Notes: generated from the letters alone by a model not told the origin. Counted from the first letter of the stretch, positions 19,346-31,370 are shown. The stretch: DNA of 64,000 bases from Solea solea (GCF_958295425.1 NC_081138.1:4941302-5005301), one strand, 5' to 3'. Program-made: numbers and translations.

Positions 19346-20365
19346 CGGAATCCCAAAGAGCCGAGACCTCATCGACGAACTCTGGATTTGAAGGCGAAAC
19401 AGGTCGAGGTCTTGTAAAGTGGACGACTGGAGGATTGTTAAGCGCTCACGCTTGGAAGTTAAGGGACAGACTGTGAAGTCATACCTGTTTTGATACGGTT
19501 CTATTTTTAATGCAATGTTTATATATACCTATTTAAAAGAATATTTTTATTTTGTATACTATTTCGAGTTACGCCGGGCATTACCACACTGACGACATCA
19601 GCATGTTGTGTTACGTTGTTGCTAAGTGACAGGGAAGTCGGGGGTGGGGGGAGGGGCGGGGGCAATGCCAGGTGACTTTCGCCAAAGATATTTTAAGTGC
19701 AGGTGGCCAACGACAGAGCGACTTGAGCCGCGACGGTCGGCTAAACCAGATGCGAGGTTCAGAGCAGTGGATGGAGTCGTTCCTAAGAATCCTGATTGGC
19801 TTTCGTTCTGTTTTGACCGTGAGGCTCCCAAATGTGAGATTTGGAGACGTCATTTGTTTTGCTTAGCGGGATGATTGGATTATTTCAGTATTGCTGCAGC
19901 TGTTATTGCGGATCCCTCCTTTTTTGTTCTTCAATCAGTTTATAAAGCGTTCTTATCTGCTTCCAGGCAGGGAGTGTAAAAATGAAACGAGCTAAATTGA
20001 TAAGCGAGGAAACGGGTAGCCGGGCTCCGTCGAGCTGTTATAAAGTCAACCTGTCAGCAGCTCACTAATTAACCCGTTTTATCTCCTTTGTTTAACTTGA
20101 ACAGAAGCCAAATTCAACATGTTACAGGGTTTTATCTTTGCGTCAGGCCACTCTTGACCAGACGACATCAAATCCTTCTCATTCTTACATCTTGGTTTCT
20201 GTTGAAATTAAACAAAACAAAACAAAAATGTATATCTTTGTATAAAAGGTGTAAGCTGGCTGATTGTATTTGTCAGTTAACCTGTTTACAGTTTGCAGAA
20301 TGAGTTCTTAAATCAGAGCCTCTCTTTGGGTTTATATGTCAAATAAAAGTTTTTTGTTAAACATC
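19346..20365 (+). other. 3' UTR of tmem39a
   Basis: Follows the TGA at 19343-19345. A strong poly(A) signal AATAAA at 20342-20347 is followed by T/GT-rich sequence (GTTTTTTGTTAA). A second AATAAA at 20674-20679 could give a longer form. No conserved ORF is seen. Confidence 0.65.
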
Positions 20366-20699
20366 TTAGGTCCGTCTGTCCACTGCCGAAGCCAAGACTG
20401 CTGCCTTCATTTACCATTCTTACCTTCTCATTATCAGTATCTACTGGGACAGATCCAGCACCAGGCTTTTCAGAAGTCCTATTTGGTCATTTTGAAAGTC
20501 AAAAGGTCTCAGTGATGCCCCACGTGGATTCATTTGTGTCTTAAAAGCCATGCAGACACTTTTATTTTAAGTTTCGGTTCCTGAATTCTCGAAAACCATA
20601 GTTGCTGTGAGGACCATAATCGCGCCTGGTTCATCTCTGTTGACAGGATGCAGATAACCGAATGAATGTGGCCAATAAAGTTTTCTGTTTGCCCGGATC

Positions 20700-22500
20700 C
20701 AGCCTTTTTTTTTTTTTTTCTACCCTCACTGTCATCACGTCTTTTGTGGATTCAACAGCACGGGATGTTGAACCTCTTTTGTGTGAATTCAAAATCAAAG
20801 GGTGATGACGGCTGCCAGAGTCACCTCAATACCAGTTCATGTATTTTCAGTTACCAGAGTGGTGTTACAAACACGTAGCCTTGCTTTTTTGTTGCCTTTC
20901 TCTTAAGTCACTCTCGTGATCTTCCCTTTGCTCTCCAGTGGGTTCTTTACGTAATATTCCCACTCCTCCACTGACTCTAGACTCTAATGTTTAGCTTCAG
21001 AGAGGATGGGGCCCATTAGCTGTGTATTATTCAGATAAAAATCAAAAAAAATTTTAATTGGGGATGGAAAAAAAAAATTAAGTTTTCGGTTGAGTGCAAT
21101 TGAGATGAAGAAAGCTACGTATGTCACGACACAAAGAAGTGTGGAGAATATTTGAGCTCTAATGTCGTGCATGTGCCCGTTGCTCTGCTTCGTCTCCAAG
21201 CTCAGCCTCCTGGTGCTAATGCTCTGTTTGCAATCAGCTTCCACTGAAATGGTGCTGTCAACTTGGAATTTACATCTCTTTTTTGTTTTGTTTTTTGTCT
21301 TCAATTGGGCAGCATTACTTGTGAAAATCACTTGTGTATGGGTGTATCCTCCGGTATTACTTTTTACTTAAATTCTTCGTCTTAAATAATTTCCATTCGT
21401 TCCATCTGCTTTGTTTGGTTTGCCTTGAACCCTGAAGATGACCGTGAGATGTCTGTGACGGTTACTTGAACATCCTCTGGCCCAAATTAAATTGAGAAAA
21501 GTGTATGCCTATGGAGTCAATGCGTCCCCTTTTTTTTTAGAGTTTCTTTTCTATGTGCCATATATCCCAGGATTCAGACTCCTGGTTGAAGGTGTTTGTG
21601 CTGGAGAAGTCACAGGAGCTGGTCCTCATAGTTCGGCTTTTTACAGTGTTCCGTCGCCCCACAGCATTTCTGAAAGCATTGGAAATAAAAACAAACGGCG
21701 TTTAAACCAATAATCTGTGTGTGTTTATGTGTTCTATAAAATGTCATACACTGAAAAAGAAATGTGTGACACAGTTTCATGTTTGAAAGCATATATTTCA
21801 TTAGATTTGTTGTCAGAAAAACAAACCATACACTGTCACAAAAGTGAGGGGGACGAAGAAAGTGCTCATGTAGGCTGAGGCCAAGTTGCTGGAAAGTAGA
21901 CCTGTAATGCTCAGTCTTCATCACCAGGGGGAGCTCAGCACTAACGTTAAATATGCGTGTACAATAAACATGTGTTGTTACTTGCAGCCTTGGCAGGAGT
22001 GAAGTACAGTCGTTAAACATCAATCTGTGACAAATCCAATGTTCCTCCAAAACTCTGTGTCCACTGAGAGGAGAGACATGAGAGTTTTGGCATCTTTGGT
22101 AGCTGACTTTGTACATTCATCAACATGAATCAGTAGAAACAAATCTGAAACAGTGCAATCTTTAGTGTTAGCTCAAGACACAAAAAAAAAAAACAGGCAT
22201 TGCAGTGAAAAGCCTCCCCCTGCTCTTCTATTTAGCCTTCACTCCAAAAACAAACAGAAATCCCAACGTGTTCTTTGCTGTTCAGATAAATAAAAACCTC
22301 CTGACGTAAATGTTTGCCCACATACAGGTCGAGTGTGTAACCTTTATGAGGATTTATTGACAGAAATTGAATATATTCACACTCTACCATCCTATCTAAT
22401 ATCGTCAAAGAAAATGACTAACCATCGGTATGTTTGTGTTGGTGTATAATTGACATAAAATCAAATTTATTTGGTTTTCCTAGCCTTAGAATAAACCTTT
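20700..22500. other. Intergenic between the convergent tmem39a and prss23 genes
   Basis: No gene is supported. Long frames on either strand (for example 21610-22116, minus) have no recognisable domain and irregular composition. The prss23 3' UTR may extend in from the right; minus-strand AATAAA candidates lie at 22353-22358 and 22467-22472. Confidence 0.5.
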
Positions 22501-22512
22501 GTACAATGACTG

Positions 22513-22770
22513 TATTAATTGATTATTTATCAATTACTAAATTAATTGTCAAGATTTCTGATTGTTTAGCTTCTGAAATGTGAATATTCTCTGGTTTCTT
22601 TGCTCCAAAGAAACAATTAAAAGTGAATGATTTTGGTTTGTGGACAAAAACAAGACATTTGAGAACATCCTCACTTCCGAGTTTGACAAACACTGATCGA
22701 CATTTTTTTAACTGATATTACTGATATTTTACGGACCGAACGATTAATCGAGAAAATAATTGTGAGCTGC
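22513..22770 (-). mobile_element. AATCGATTAAT-type repeat, reverse orientation
   Basis: On the minus strand it carries the core shared with 3149-3515 and 8862-9232; plus-strand reading shows TTTGGTTTGTGGACAAAA, AAGACATTTGAGAACATC and CGATTAATCGAGAAAATAAT, ending at GAGCTGCAGCTC. It lies within the likely 3' flank of prss23. Confidence 0.7.
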
Positions 22771-22779
22771 AGCTCGGAT

Positions 22780-22978
22780 GTCTTGTGCCACCGTGTTTCT
22801 ACAGCGGTGGTGCGTGTCACATTTTAAAGACGAAGGAAAACCAAGACGGAAGTACTGAACGAGATTCTGTGAACAAATCTTTTTAATGAACTAAATCTTT
22901 TCTGGCATGTGAAGGCCAACGTAGTTTCCCCATTAGCTGTCGCTAATTCTCACTAAATCTTACACACTGGACCTTCAA
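22780..22978 (-). mobile_element. CCAGTGTGTAAGA-type repeat, partial
   Basis: The right end reads CTAAATCTTACACACTGGAC, the reverse complement of the family start seen at 55555. It directly abuts the preceding repeat. Confidence 0.55.
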
Positions 22979-23007
22979 CAACAATATAACAACATTTTCA
23001 CGCTTAT

Positions 23008-23400
23008 GCTGCATTCCATTTACAGTGGAATTCCGAACTAGGAGTGACGTCGCCCCCTCAAGTTCAACACGTTCCAGTTGAGAAGTCAGAAACACGACCG
23101 TAGCTCAGGCTAGCCGCTGTTAGCCGCTAACGGCGATACCAGTTGATAACAACGCTCTACGCGGTATTTTGTGTAGTAGCGACATGTCTACGGATACAAA
23201 TGAAACAGTACTACGTGTACGACCGGTTTTACCGTGAAACAAATGCGACAGGAGTGATATTAGCAGTAAAAGTAGCAGGGGTCGTTTGGTGGCAGCCATC
23301 TTGGAATCCCTTGTCGGGGTTGGTGAGTTTCCGAACTGGCAATCTACGTTCGCTGAACCTCCGAGTTCCCAGTACAAATGGAACACACTGTTAAAAATGT
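23008..23400. mobile_element. MITE with GCATTCCATTTAC / GTACAAATGGAAC ends
   Basis: The left end GCTGCATTCCATTTACAGTG and right end CAGTACAAATGGAACACACT are imperfect inverted repeats. It carries unusually high CpG for the neighbourhood (GTACGACCGGTTTTACCG) and a related fragment lies at 28030-28140. It has two overlapping open frames on opposite strands but no recognisable protein. Confidence 0.6.
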
Positions 23401-23566
23401 GTCTGGAGACGCAAAACATCTGGAATGATGCGATTAAATACTGTAATGACGTGTTTGTTAGTGGATTTTCGTCTGTCTTTGCATCACTGATGTTGGAAAC
23501 AAACAATAATTAGATATTTACATTATGTCAGTGCTATAAGGAGTGAGGACAGATCGGTCCTCGTCC

Positions 23567-25906
23567 TCAGCCTTCTCTGCAGTCCACAAAGTTCCCTTTT
23601 ATCCAGTAGCAAATCTGAGCGTATTTGAGAGGCGTGATTCTCACGGCGACGTTAAATTCCTGAGACGCCCCCTGTCGCTCCACCCACTGGTGCCCGGAAA
23701 ACACGCCGATCACCTTCCTCTCCCAGCGCCGGCGCCGCCTATCCCACATGCGGGCGTAGACCCCCGAGCCGCTGGCTCCGGGCTGAGCGTCACAGTGCTG
23801 GTAGAGCAGGTCCGACGTCTCCTCGCCAGCCTGACAGAAGCGATACACCAGCTGACCCGGGCGGTCGTTATCGTACCCGGAGAAGTGGACGCGATGACCG
23901 GGCAGCCTCTGAGCTGGGGGGCTGACTCCTAACTTCATGTGGCGGCGTTTGTGGGGCTTCTTGAGTTCGAGCAAAGCGTAGTCGTAGTCCATTCCGATGT
24001 CGTTGGCGTTCCCTTTAATCCATCCCTTTGGAACGTGGGTACGCTTGGCTCTGATCCACTGGAACTTCATCCTGTCGTTGGTCGGTGGCTCGTAGAGAGC
24101 GGAGCGACCTTCGAAGTGATTGGTGAAGTTGGAGGGTTTGAAGTAAATCGAGGAAGTCTGCGAGTCTCGATGCTTTGGCTTTAAAAATCCAACCCGGAGC
24201 TTCTGGGCTCCTTTCACGTAGTTTTTGCCGTCGTGAACGCAGTGAGCGGCTGTGAGGACATGTTGGTCACCCACCAGTGTACCAGAACACCCAGTGGACA
24301 GCTTCACAGCCACAGAGAAGGGATATTTCAGCAGGTGGTTCTGTCCGGCGATGCTAAACCGCCCGTCGTGCCCAAAGATCTGCCGCTTCCTCCTGACATG
24401 TGACCGCTCGGTGCTCACAGGCGACCCCTGCGAGTACGCCGGACTCGTGTTGGAGCTGGACTTGTAGCCGTAGATCTCAATGGCGGTCTCAGTGAGTTGA
24501 CCGTCAGAGTGGAGCGTCTCATAGGCCAGAAGACCCCGCAGGTCCCAGTAGCTGGGCTGTGGCGCTCTCCTGTGGCACTCCGGGTCACACGGCGAGGCGA
24601 CGTCCAGGCGGGCCGGCGACAGGAAGTGAGGGGCGGGCCGGGACTCCGTGTTCTGTGGGAGGACCACAGGGACACGCTGGAGCATCCACTGGGGACGAGA
24701 GGAGGAGAAAATAGAGGGAAGGAAGAGGAGGCAGGTGAACCTGCGAATGAATAGAGATCAGGTCAGCAGCTGTGTTTACGAGATAAACATATACGAACGT
24801 GAAGATTTCTGCAGATCCTGAGTGGTTCTGTACAGACCAGAGCAGACGTCCGAGATCCTCTTAAACTTGCACCAAATAAACATCCTCCTTCCTCGATGAA
24901 CCATTAGAGGTTTTATAATTACAAGTATGGGAGTATTGGTATTTCAGCTGCGGGGCTTCTTTTTTTTTCATCTGCACAGGAATTTGGATGCTGTACACGT
25001 GCACTATTTTTAATGCTGCTAATATGACAGACAGGGCAAAGATCGGGCCTTTCTAGGCTCTGATGGAAAATTCCTAAAGTGGCCCAGGGGACCGGCCCGG
25101 AGTCTGTAAGCGAGCAGGCGGGAACAACAACAAGCACCGCAAGCTCCCAGAGATGATGCAGAGATGAAGTCTCTGTCCTCAAAGATTTATACTTGGAAAA
25201 TGGAAAATGTCTTTTTTGTATTTGCTTCTTGTGACCTTTTAATTCAGGAACAGGAAGTTTACATTCAAACTGGTTCATAACACAATAAAATTTACAAAGA
25301 AATTAGTAATACATCTGTAATAAAGTTAAGTTCAATATTTACAACATATTAACAGCAACGACTCCCTGTTCTTTTGGAAGGAAATTAAAGATATGAACTG
25401 AATTTTGAATCAGTACAAAGGCTTGAATAGTCAGAAAACAGAAGAATGAAACTGTGGTTGGTGAATTGCTTTGTTTCAATAATCAAGATAAAACTCTCAA
25501 ACAATAAAAATGTGAGAAAAATGCTGAATAAAAACTATAAAATCAGGCAGGAAACGTCCCAGTGACACAAGTCTGTCTCGTTTCACGCCTTCTTGTACTT
25601 AAGTGACATTTATTTTGGCGCAAAGAACAAACAGAGCACTAGTTTACTAAACTCGGATGAAATCTGGGGCGTTTTTTGTTTAGAAGTGGAGAAAGCAGAG
25701 CGTCTAAAGGGGCATTCCGTGTTTATAGACCGCAACCGAAGTCGTTCTATGAAACACTAGGTGTCACTGAGACTATGATCTATGATCACTTTTAAACTGA
25801 GCCAATGCAACGCGACTGACATTCCCTCAACTTTTGGTGCAGGTTGGCGCGTTTTGGCGCAGACGGCGGAGGTGACTTACCAGCGGAGCGCAGAGCGGGG
25901 GCGCAT
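23567..25906 (-). CDS. prss23: Serine protease 23, complete, two coding exons
   Basis: Secreted trypsin-fold (S1) serine protease. Exon 1 coding part is 25881-25906 (ATG plus 26 bases) with donor GTAAGT; exon 2 is 23567-24740 after acceptor TTCGCAG. Together they give 1200 bases, 399 residues (human 383). The join restores a signal peptide (MRPRSALRW then FTCLLFLPSIFSSS), so the in-exon ATG at 24685 is not the start. Further visible: a prodomain with paired cysteines (CDPEC), a dibasic RRKRQ site near residue 125, catalytic His in LTAAHC (about 175), Asp in DYALLEL (about 262) and Ser in QPGASGSGV (about 332), and the conserved C-terminus YAQICYWIKGN...DCREG. The GASGSG motif in place of GDSGGP is normal for PRSS23. 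Extra residues sit in the region after KPKHRD compared with human. It is convergent with tmem39a. Confidence 0.97.
24741..25880 (-). other. prss23 intron
   Basis: A 1.14-kb phase-2 intron between the short signal-peptide exon and the main exon, bounded by GTAAGT and CGCAG on the minus strand. No repeat of known type or ORF stands out. Confidence 0.8.
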
Positions 25907-26240
25907 GGTGGAGGGTGAGAGAGAGCAGGTGAGCTGGAGGCTGAACACTGAGGGGGGAAACCCCTCTAACCAAGAGTGACAGAGGCTGCGAGGAGAGGTG
26001 AAGTGTCCGACCCTAGTGACACACAGAGAGAGAGAGAGAGAGAGAGAGCAGTCCCTCTCAGGAACTGACGCCTTTATTTAATCCGCCACACACTGAAGTG
26101 CAGTGATCCAGAGTGGAAGAGCTGGATCATAATACTGCCGCTGCTGCTGCTGCTGCAGGAGGAGAGGGAGGAGGAGGAAGAGGAGGAGGAGAGGAGTGAC
26201 CGTGTCCTCTGACTGTCTGACAGCTACATCTGCGGTCACG
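25907..26240 (-). promoter_or_regulatory. 5' UTR and proximal promoter of prss23
   Basis: The leader contains a (CT)n run on the coding strand (26024-26048). A TATA-like TTAAATAAAGG lies near 26066-26076 on the minus strand, about 165 bases before the ATG. Upstream is purine-rich GGA sequence and a CTG run near 26140. Start-site position is inferred only. Confidence 0.4.
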
Positions 26241-26249
26241 TGACCTCAC

Positions 26250-28440
26250 GCACCACTGCTGCCAGTCAAACATCAAACTTTATTTATTTATTTTTCATTT
26301 ACATAAAATGTAACACAAAAGTGCTGCATATAATCACACACACACACACTTAAACAGGAGCCAATAGGCCCCAGAAGGGTTAAATTCTGGCTGATAATAT
26401 GGGCCCCAAGCAGGTTTGACCGTGGTTTCCATGGTGTCGTCAGGTCATGTAGGACACAGTAATGATGGCATCGCTTGACAGGGTCTGTTTTCAGATAAAG
26501 GACGAGCATAGAAATCGTGTTACAGTCCATAATTAAACCCTATATTGCAGGTTGTTATAAAATTTGAGCCTGTTAGACTATGACATCAATGAGTAGGGTT
26601 CCAAACTTGTGGGAATTCCATGGAAATTAACAGGAATTTACGGGAATTCAAAATGTAAAGGTTGGGAACTTAAATATAATTGGTAAACACTATATTGTGG
26701 CCTAATCTTGGCTGAAACAATCAGATTTAATGCAAATACAGTTGAATATCCACTACACTACTTACTTTCAGGGCTATTGAGGCCACACCCCCAACATGCA
26801 CTGCGCATTTCTCCATCACATGCCATGGGGTGTATAACAAGAACTGGATCAAGCACCTCCCCCACTGGCTTGCAGCGGTTTTATTTTCCTGTGGCCACTC
26901 CTGGTACTGCAAGAACAAAACAAAAGTTATTTTCCCATAGACCACAATAGTAAAACTGTAAACCTGTTGTTTTCCTAAATAAAATGTGTACTTTTACTCC
27001 GATGCATTTTTCTTAACCATCTTCGTTACTCGTTAATACAAGTTAACGAGTACAAGTTGAGCCGCTGTTGCGAGTTTTTAGCGGCACCAGCTGTTAGCCG
27101 CAGATTTCGGCTCCAAGTGGACTTAAAACACATCAGCGGCTCGCTGTCTACCGTGTCCGACACCGAGGCTCTGGTCTCCGGGTTTCTGGTCTCCTATCTC
27201 CGGGCGCCGGGTTTCAGCTATCAGCTGTTTCAGCTAGCGAGCTAACCCGTTTTGTTCAAAATATCGTTATAATATCGCATATCGCCATTCGGACAAAAAA
27301 AATATCGCAATATCAGTTTTCTGTATCGCCCAGCCCTATTCCACAGTGCAGCTTTAAGTAACCTGGGGTTACAAGTTCCCTTTCCACTGGAAATATACGC
27401 TGCCCGCACGCATAGCAGGAAAAGTAGGACTAACTGACATAAACACTGACCCAGAAACCCTTGTCATTTATATCAGCAACATCACACGGTGCAATTAGCC
27501 CTGTCCCACAAAACACTGCATTGTGTATTTATAGAGCACCCACTGTGTTCTACCCAAATAAACACACACACACACTCATTTCACAACAAGCACACACACT
27601 CATTTCACAACAAGCATCTGTAATTGCTCCCTTATGAAATATGACATCCACATTCATAATCAGCCTCACTGTGACTGGTTGTTGTGAGGCTCGGGGGTTG
27701 AGGAGGCAGAGCGCGGCGCTGAGGCCACTGTCGGGAGACTCATTTCCACTCCAACCGCCCAGGATGTAACGGCTTCATTAGCGGCACCAGAGAGACGGAG
27801 AGAAAGCAGGATCGAACCATTTGGAGTGTCCAGTGAACCTAATCTGCATGTTTTTGGATCGCAAGGAGAACATGCAAACTCAGGAAGAGGAATCCGGGAT
27901 TTGATGGCAACAGTGTTAACCCTTTATTTCCATTTGGCAGAGATTTAAGTAATCAAGTAATCACTTAAAAGCAAGGCCCTTGCTTAACGTACATATAAAA
28001 TACCCAACAATTTGTATTTTGTGCACACAAACAACATAGCAGCTTGGAATCCTATGTCGTTGGTGAGGTTGCTCCGAATTTCCGAGTGGGAAATCCTTGG
28101 AAATTCCACATTTTGACTACAAATGGAACGTGCTGTTGAGAAAACACGTTATACACAGATTCTGGTACCTTTGTTAAGATCCAGATTGCCCCAGTCTTTA
28201 TCCTAATCTAGAATAATGTCGCTTTACGAGTTACACACAGTTCTAGCATGACTCGCCACGTTTTTTTTGTTGTTTTTTTATGCTTTTACATTAGGGATAG
28301 GGCTTGGCGCTTTTTTGGTACCTGCTCTGGGCGCGGTTGGTGAGCCGATACTAAAATGTGACGTCCACAGACCGCTGGCCACTGACTGGTCAGGAAGAGT
28401 CAAGAGCGCGACTTACCGGCCCGAGAATCAAACGGAACAA
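26250..28440. other. Intergenic start of the 27-kb gene-poor stretch
   Basis: No gene is seen. It contains a (CA)n tract at about 26336-26349, a repeat with GGGAATTCCATGGAAATTAA near 26608-26650, a piece ending in TCGCCCAGCCCTA (about 27240-27340, the GGGCTGGGC-ended family), a duplicated AACACACACACACACTCATT stretch near 27565-27615 and a MITE fragment at 28030-28140. Confidence 0.5.
28030..28140. mobile_element. Fragment of the 23008-23400 MITE family
   Basis: Shares TTGGAATCCTATGTCG (compare TTGGAATCCCTTGTCG), GTTGGTGAGGTTGCTCCGAA and CTACAAATGGAACGTGCTGT with the 23290-23395 end of the longer copy. Confidence 0.5.
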
Positions 28441-28468
28441 TGCCTAACTGTAGATCAGTAAAAAAGAC

Positions 28469-29031
28469 TTAAAGGCGACATAGACCGGAAGCTCCAATTA
28501 ACGCTGCGTTTGTGTGTGTATCTGCGTCATTACCTCGTTTATGAAACCCTAAAGTTTCAGAACAAACAGTTCAGCCACTGCTGAGAAAATAGGGTTTTAT
28601 TGTTTTGCTGGGCTCTGCGAAGCGGATCGGCACTTCCGTAATTTGATGTCGTCATCAGAATCCCTCAGCACTCCTCTCACCACCGTAGCGCCTCCTGGTA
28701 CATCCGGTTGCGTACATTCAACCGCAGAAGAAGTAGAACTAGTCTCGTTGTAGCTGCTGAGATGCAGAGCATCCACCGTGCCAGAGGGGGAGCTGTGTAT
28801 CTGAGAGCTGGCCTACCAATTACGTCACTTCCAGGTACCTGGCCAATCACAGGACAGTGGGAAAGCTCTCGTTGGCTGGCCAATCACAACACAGTCCACG
28901 TTCTGGGGGTGTGTCTTTGGCTCGTTTGCAGCGACTGGGAGGTTTTTAACCATGAAAACAAGTTAATATATGTAAGTAGACCTCCATAACTAACATATAT
29001 GTGTGATACAAGCATTCGATGTCACCTTTAA
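28469..29031. mobile_element. TTAA-type (piggyBac-like) MITE
   Basis: Starts TTAAAGGCGACATAGACC and ends GCATTCGATGTCACCTTTAA. The terminal inverted repeats match for 12 of 13 bases and the TTAA at each end fits the piggyBac target. At 563 bp it has no transposase. It holds two close CTGGCCAATCAC repeats (near 28846 and 28878). Confidence 0.75.
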
Positions 29032-29267
29032 AAATCTTAAAAACATGCGTTAATCTCGTTAAAAAAAAAAAAGACGTTAATCTCGTATTAAAACAATTCT
29101 CTCGTCCATCGAGCGCTCAGGGAAAACAATTCTACACTCTTACAAAAAATCTCCTGCAACTGATTACAGATCAGCACCTTTGCCAGGACACAGGGTGGAC
29201 CCGCTGGCTCATCAAACACTGCTCTGAATAACCCACACCCCACCCATCCCACGAACTGACACACATA

Positions 29268-29269
<2 letters not shown>

Positions 29270-29306
<37 letters not shown>
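29270..29306 (+). repeat. (CT)n microsatellite
   Basis: An almost pure CT run of about 36 bases. Confidence 0.95.
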
Positions 29307-29309
<3 letters not shown>

Positions 29310-29310
<1 letters not shown>

Positions 29311-30530
29311 GGGCAGCACAGCCTGACTGTGTTTCATCCCCTTCAATGGGATCATCTCTGCAGCCTTGTCGGATTCTGCTGGTTCACTTTCACATGAACC
29401 CAATATTATTACCACACTCTCGGAGATAATCTGTGCAAGTCACAGAGGAAAAACACAGTATGAGAGAAGAATGCGGTCAAAACCTATTGTATATGTTCAT
29501 ATTTGTTCTTCAAGGGCACCAGGGGAGAGATTTCTCTTTATTTTTTTACTGTGGGAGACATTTCTGTTTGTCTTGAATTGTTATGAAAGAGTCCATTTGT
29601 TTGCCGATGCCCACTGTTGTCAGGGAAACCCACATTCCCTGGAGAACTGTTCATGTTAATTGTTTTATTCCTCCCTCTGTCCTCGTCTCGCTTCTGGACG
29701 CGGACACAATCGAGCAAGTGTGGACAGCCTCACAAGTTAGAAACCTCTCTTTTCTGTTATTTCTCTCTCTCTCGCACTCTCTCTGCGCCTCTTTCAGGCC
29801 CTCATTCAAATCATCTCTCCCATCCTGGACCTCATCTCTCACTCCTCCCTTGTGGCCACATAACAGCTGTTTGGCTGCAGCATCTAACCACAGAGGTCTT
29901 GTGAGAAGTTCCTCGCCACGGAAATCTTGAGGCGACGCCAAGAGGAAGATAATTAAACTGTGAGCGAAACTTTGAACGCCTCGTGTAAAGAGAGCGGCCG
30001 ACGCCGTCCCGCTCAGTCAGTGGCTGTCGGAGGAGATTCTCACTCACTCATGATGCTCGGGACATTCCACGGATTATTCTGCGCTGATGTCTTGCAGTTG
30101 ACTGTCTGCAGTATTTACTTTCCTCCGCCCTCGCGTGTTTACTTGCAGCCCCCCCCGACTAATATTCACGATTGCATAGGAACAATCGAGCGATTTATAC
30201 TCTTAAAGTGGGGTCTCGTGCCTCAGCGGTCACTGTGCGGTAAACACGGACTCCACGGCACGTTAAACAATAACTGCTGCCCGACCTTTGGAGCACTTAA
30301 ATGTTGACTCACGTCGTAATGATGTATGAAGAGTATTCCAGAGGTTTATCCGTCACTGTTGGGTGCGGTTGAAGGTGCAGCAGAGCTAATATCTGAGCAA
30401 ACACAATCTGTGACCTGGCTCTCGCTCAAATTCATCACAACTTGATGATGTAAATAGAGAGTGCCAGTAAATAAAGTAATATTAACTTCTTAAACTAGGT
30501 CAGGGCCACACAGCTGTGTGACTTGGTCCA
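29310..30530. other. Gene-poor stretch, nothing recognised
   Basis: No exon, RNA gene or clear repeat can be supported. Frames on both strands are short and lack domain motifs. Confidence 0.5.
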
Positions 30531-30534
30531 ACTG

Positions 30535-31158
30535 AGGGCCTTTCTGTATGTTTGCATATTAATTGGACACTCTAAAATCAGGGGTGTCAAACTCATTTTT
30601 GTTCAGGGGCCACATACAGCTCAATTTGATCTCAAGGGGGCCGGACCAGTAAAAATAGTAAAATAATAGCATAATAACCTATGAACAACAAGAACTCCTT
30701 TGTTTTTTCTCCTTTGTTTTACATTTAATGAAGGATAATTTTACAAAACATGAAATTTCTTGAGAAATAGAAGTGTAATTTCAACAATATCATGCCTAAA
30801 TGTACTATTTACACAGCACAATGGATCTATAAAGGCACAAACATTTAGTCAAGGGTATCTGGAGAATTTGACATTACGTTAGATTAGTGTGAAATTTTAA
30901 CAAATTCATCCTGTGATTGGACCCTCTGGCGGGCCGGTTCTGGCCCCCGAGCCGTATGTTTGACACCCCTGCTCTAAATTGACTGTAGGTGTAAATGTGA
31001 GAGTAAGTGGTTTGTTTGGCTCTGTCATGGACACCCTGTGCAGAATGTACCCTGCCTTTGGCCCCGCGTGTCAGCTGGGACTGCAGCGACCCCGCGACCC
31101 CTCGTGTGGAGGATAAAGCAGGAGACAACAATGAATGAATGAATGAATGAATGAATAA
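30535..31158 (+). mobile_element. SINE 3' half interrupted by a hAT-like element
   Basis: The SINE host reads AATTGGACACTCTAAA before 30579 and resumes CTCTAAATTGACTGTAGGTG after 30971. It ends with GTGGAGGATAAAGCAGGAGA and a (TGAA)n tail. The nested element is listed separately. Confidence 0.75.
30579..30971. mobile_element. hAT-like MITE nested in a SINE
   Basis: Perfect 14-bp TIR CAGGGGTGTCAAAC at both ends. Flanks CTCTAAAAT (left) and CTCTAAAT (right) look like an 8-bp duplication with one extra A. The interior is AT-rich between GGGCC-rich ends, with no ORF. Relatives start at 39009 and 61583. Confidence 0.85.
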
Positions 31159-31299
31159 ACTAGGTTGCAATTTCCTCATCCGTCGCCCTTTTCTTTCGAC
31201 ACTGGGGTGACGTTTAAGTCACATGGCTTTTAAACACCGCTTTATTCCATCCATTGCACATATTTGCCGTTATCTTTTTAACAATACGCCAACATTTCC

Positions 31300-31370
31300 T
31301 CCTCCGTAAAAGGTTGCGTGTGTGAGAATTAGTGACATCTACTGGTAAAACTGTGGATTGCAACAAAACA
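31300..31370 (+). mobile_element. CCAGTGTGTAAGA-type repeat fragment
   Basis: GTGTGTGAGAATTAGTGACATC and the following GTGGATTGCAAC match the start of the family at 55555. Confidence 0.5.

Noticed and set aside
21610..22116. 168-codon minus-strand frame
   Set aside because: No domain or homology is recognised, composition is irregular, and there is no supporting splice or promoter context; likely chance.
24415..24685. ATG at 24685 as the start of prss23, and overlapping minus/plus frames
   Set aside because: That start gives no signal peptide. A splice acceptor at 24740 and a short upstream exon with ATG at 25906 restore one in phase. The other frames are shadows.
28267..28461. 64-codon frame with a hydrophobic start resembling a signal peptide
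   Set aside because: It lies in repeat-like sequence next to a MITE and has no splice or promoter support.
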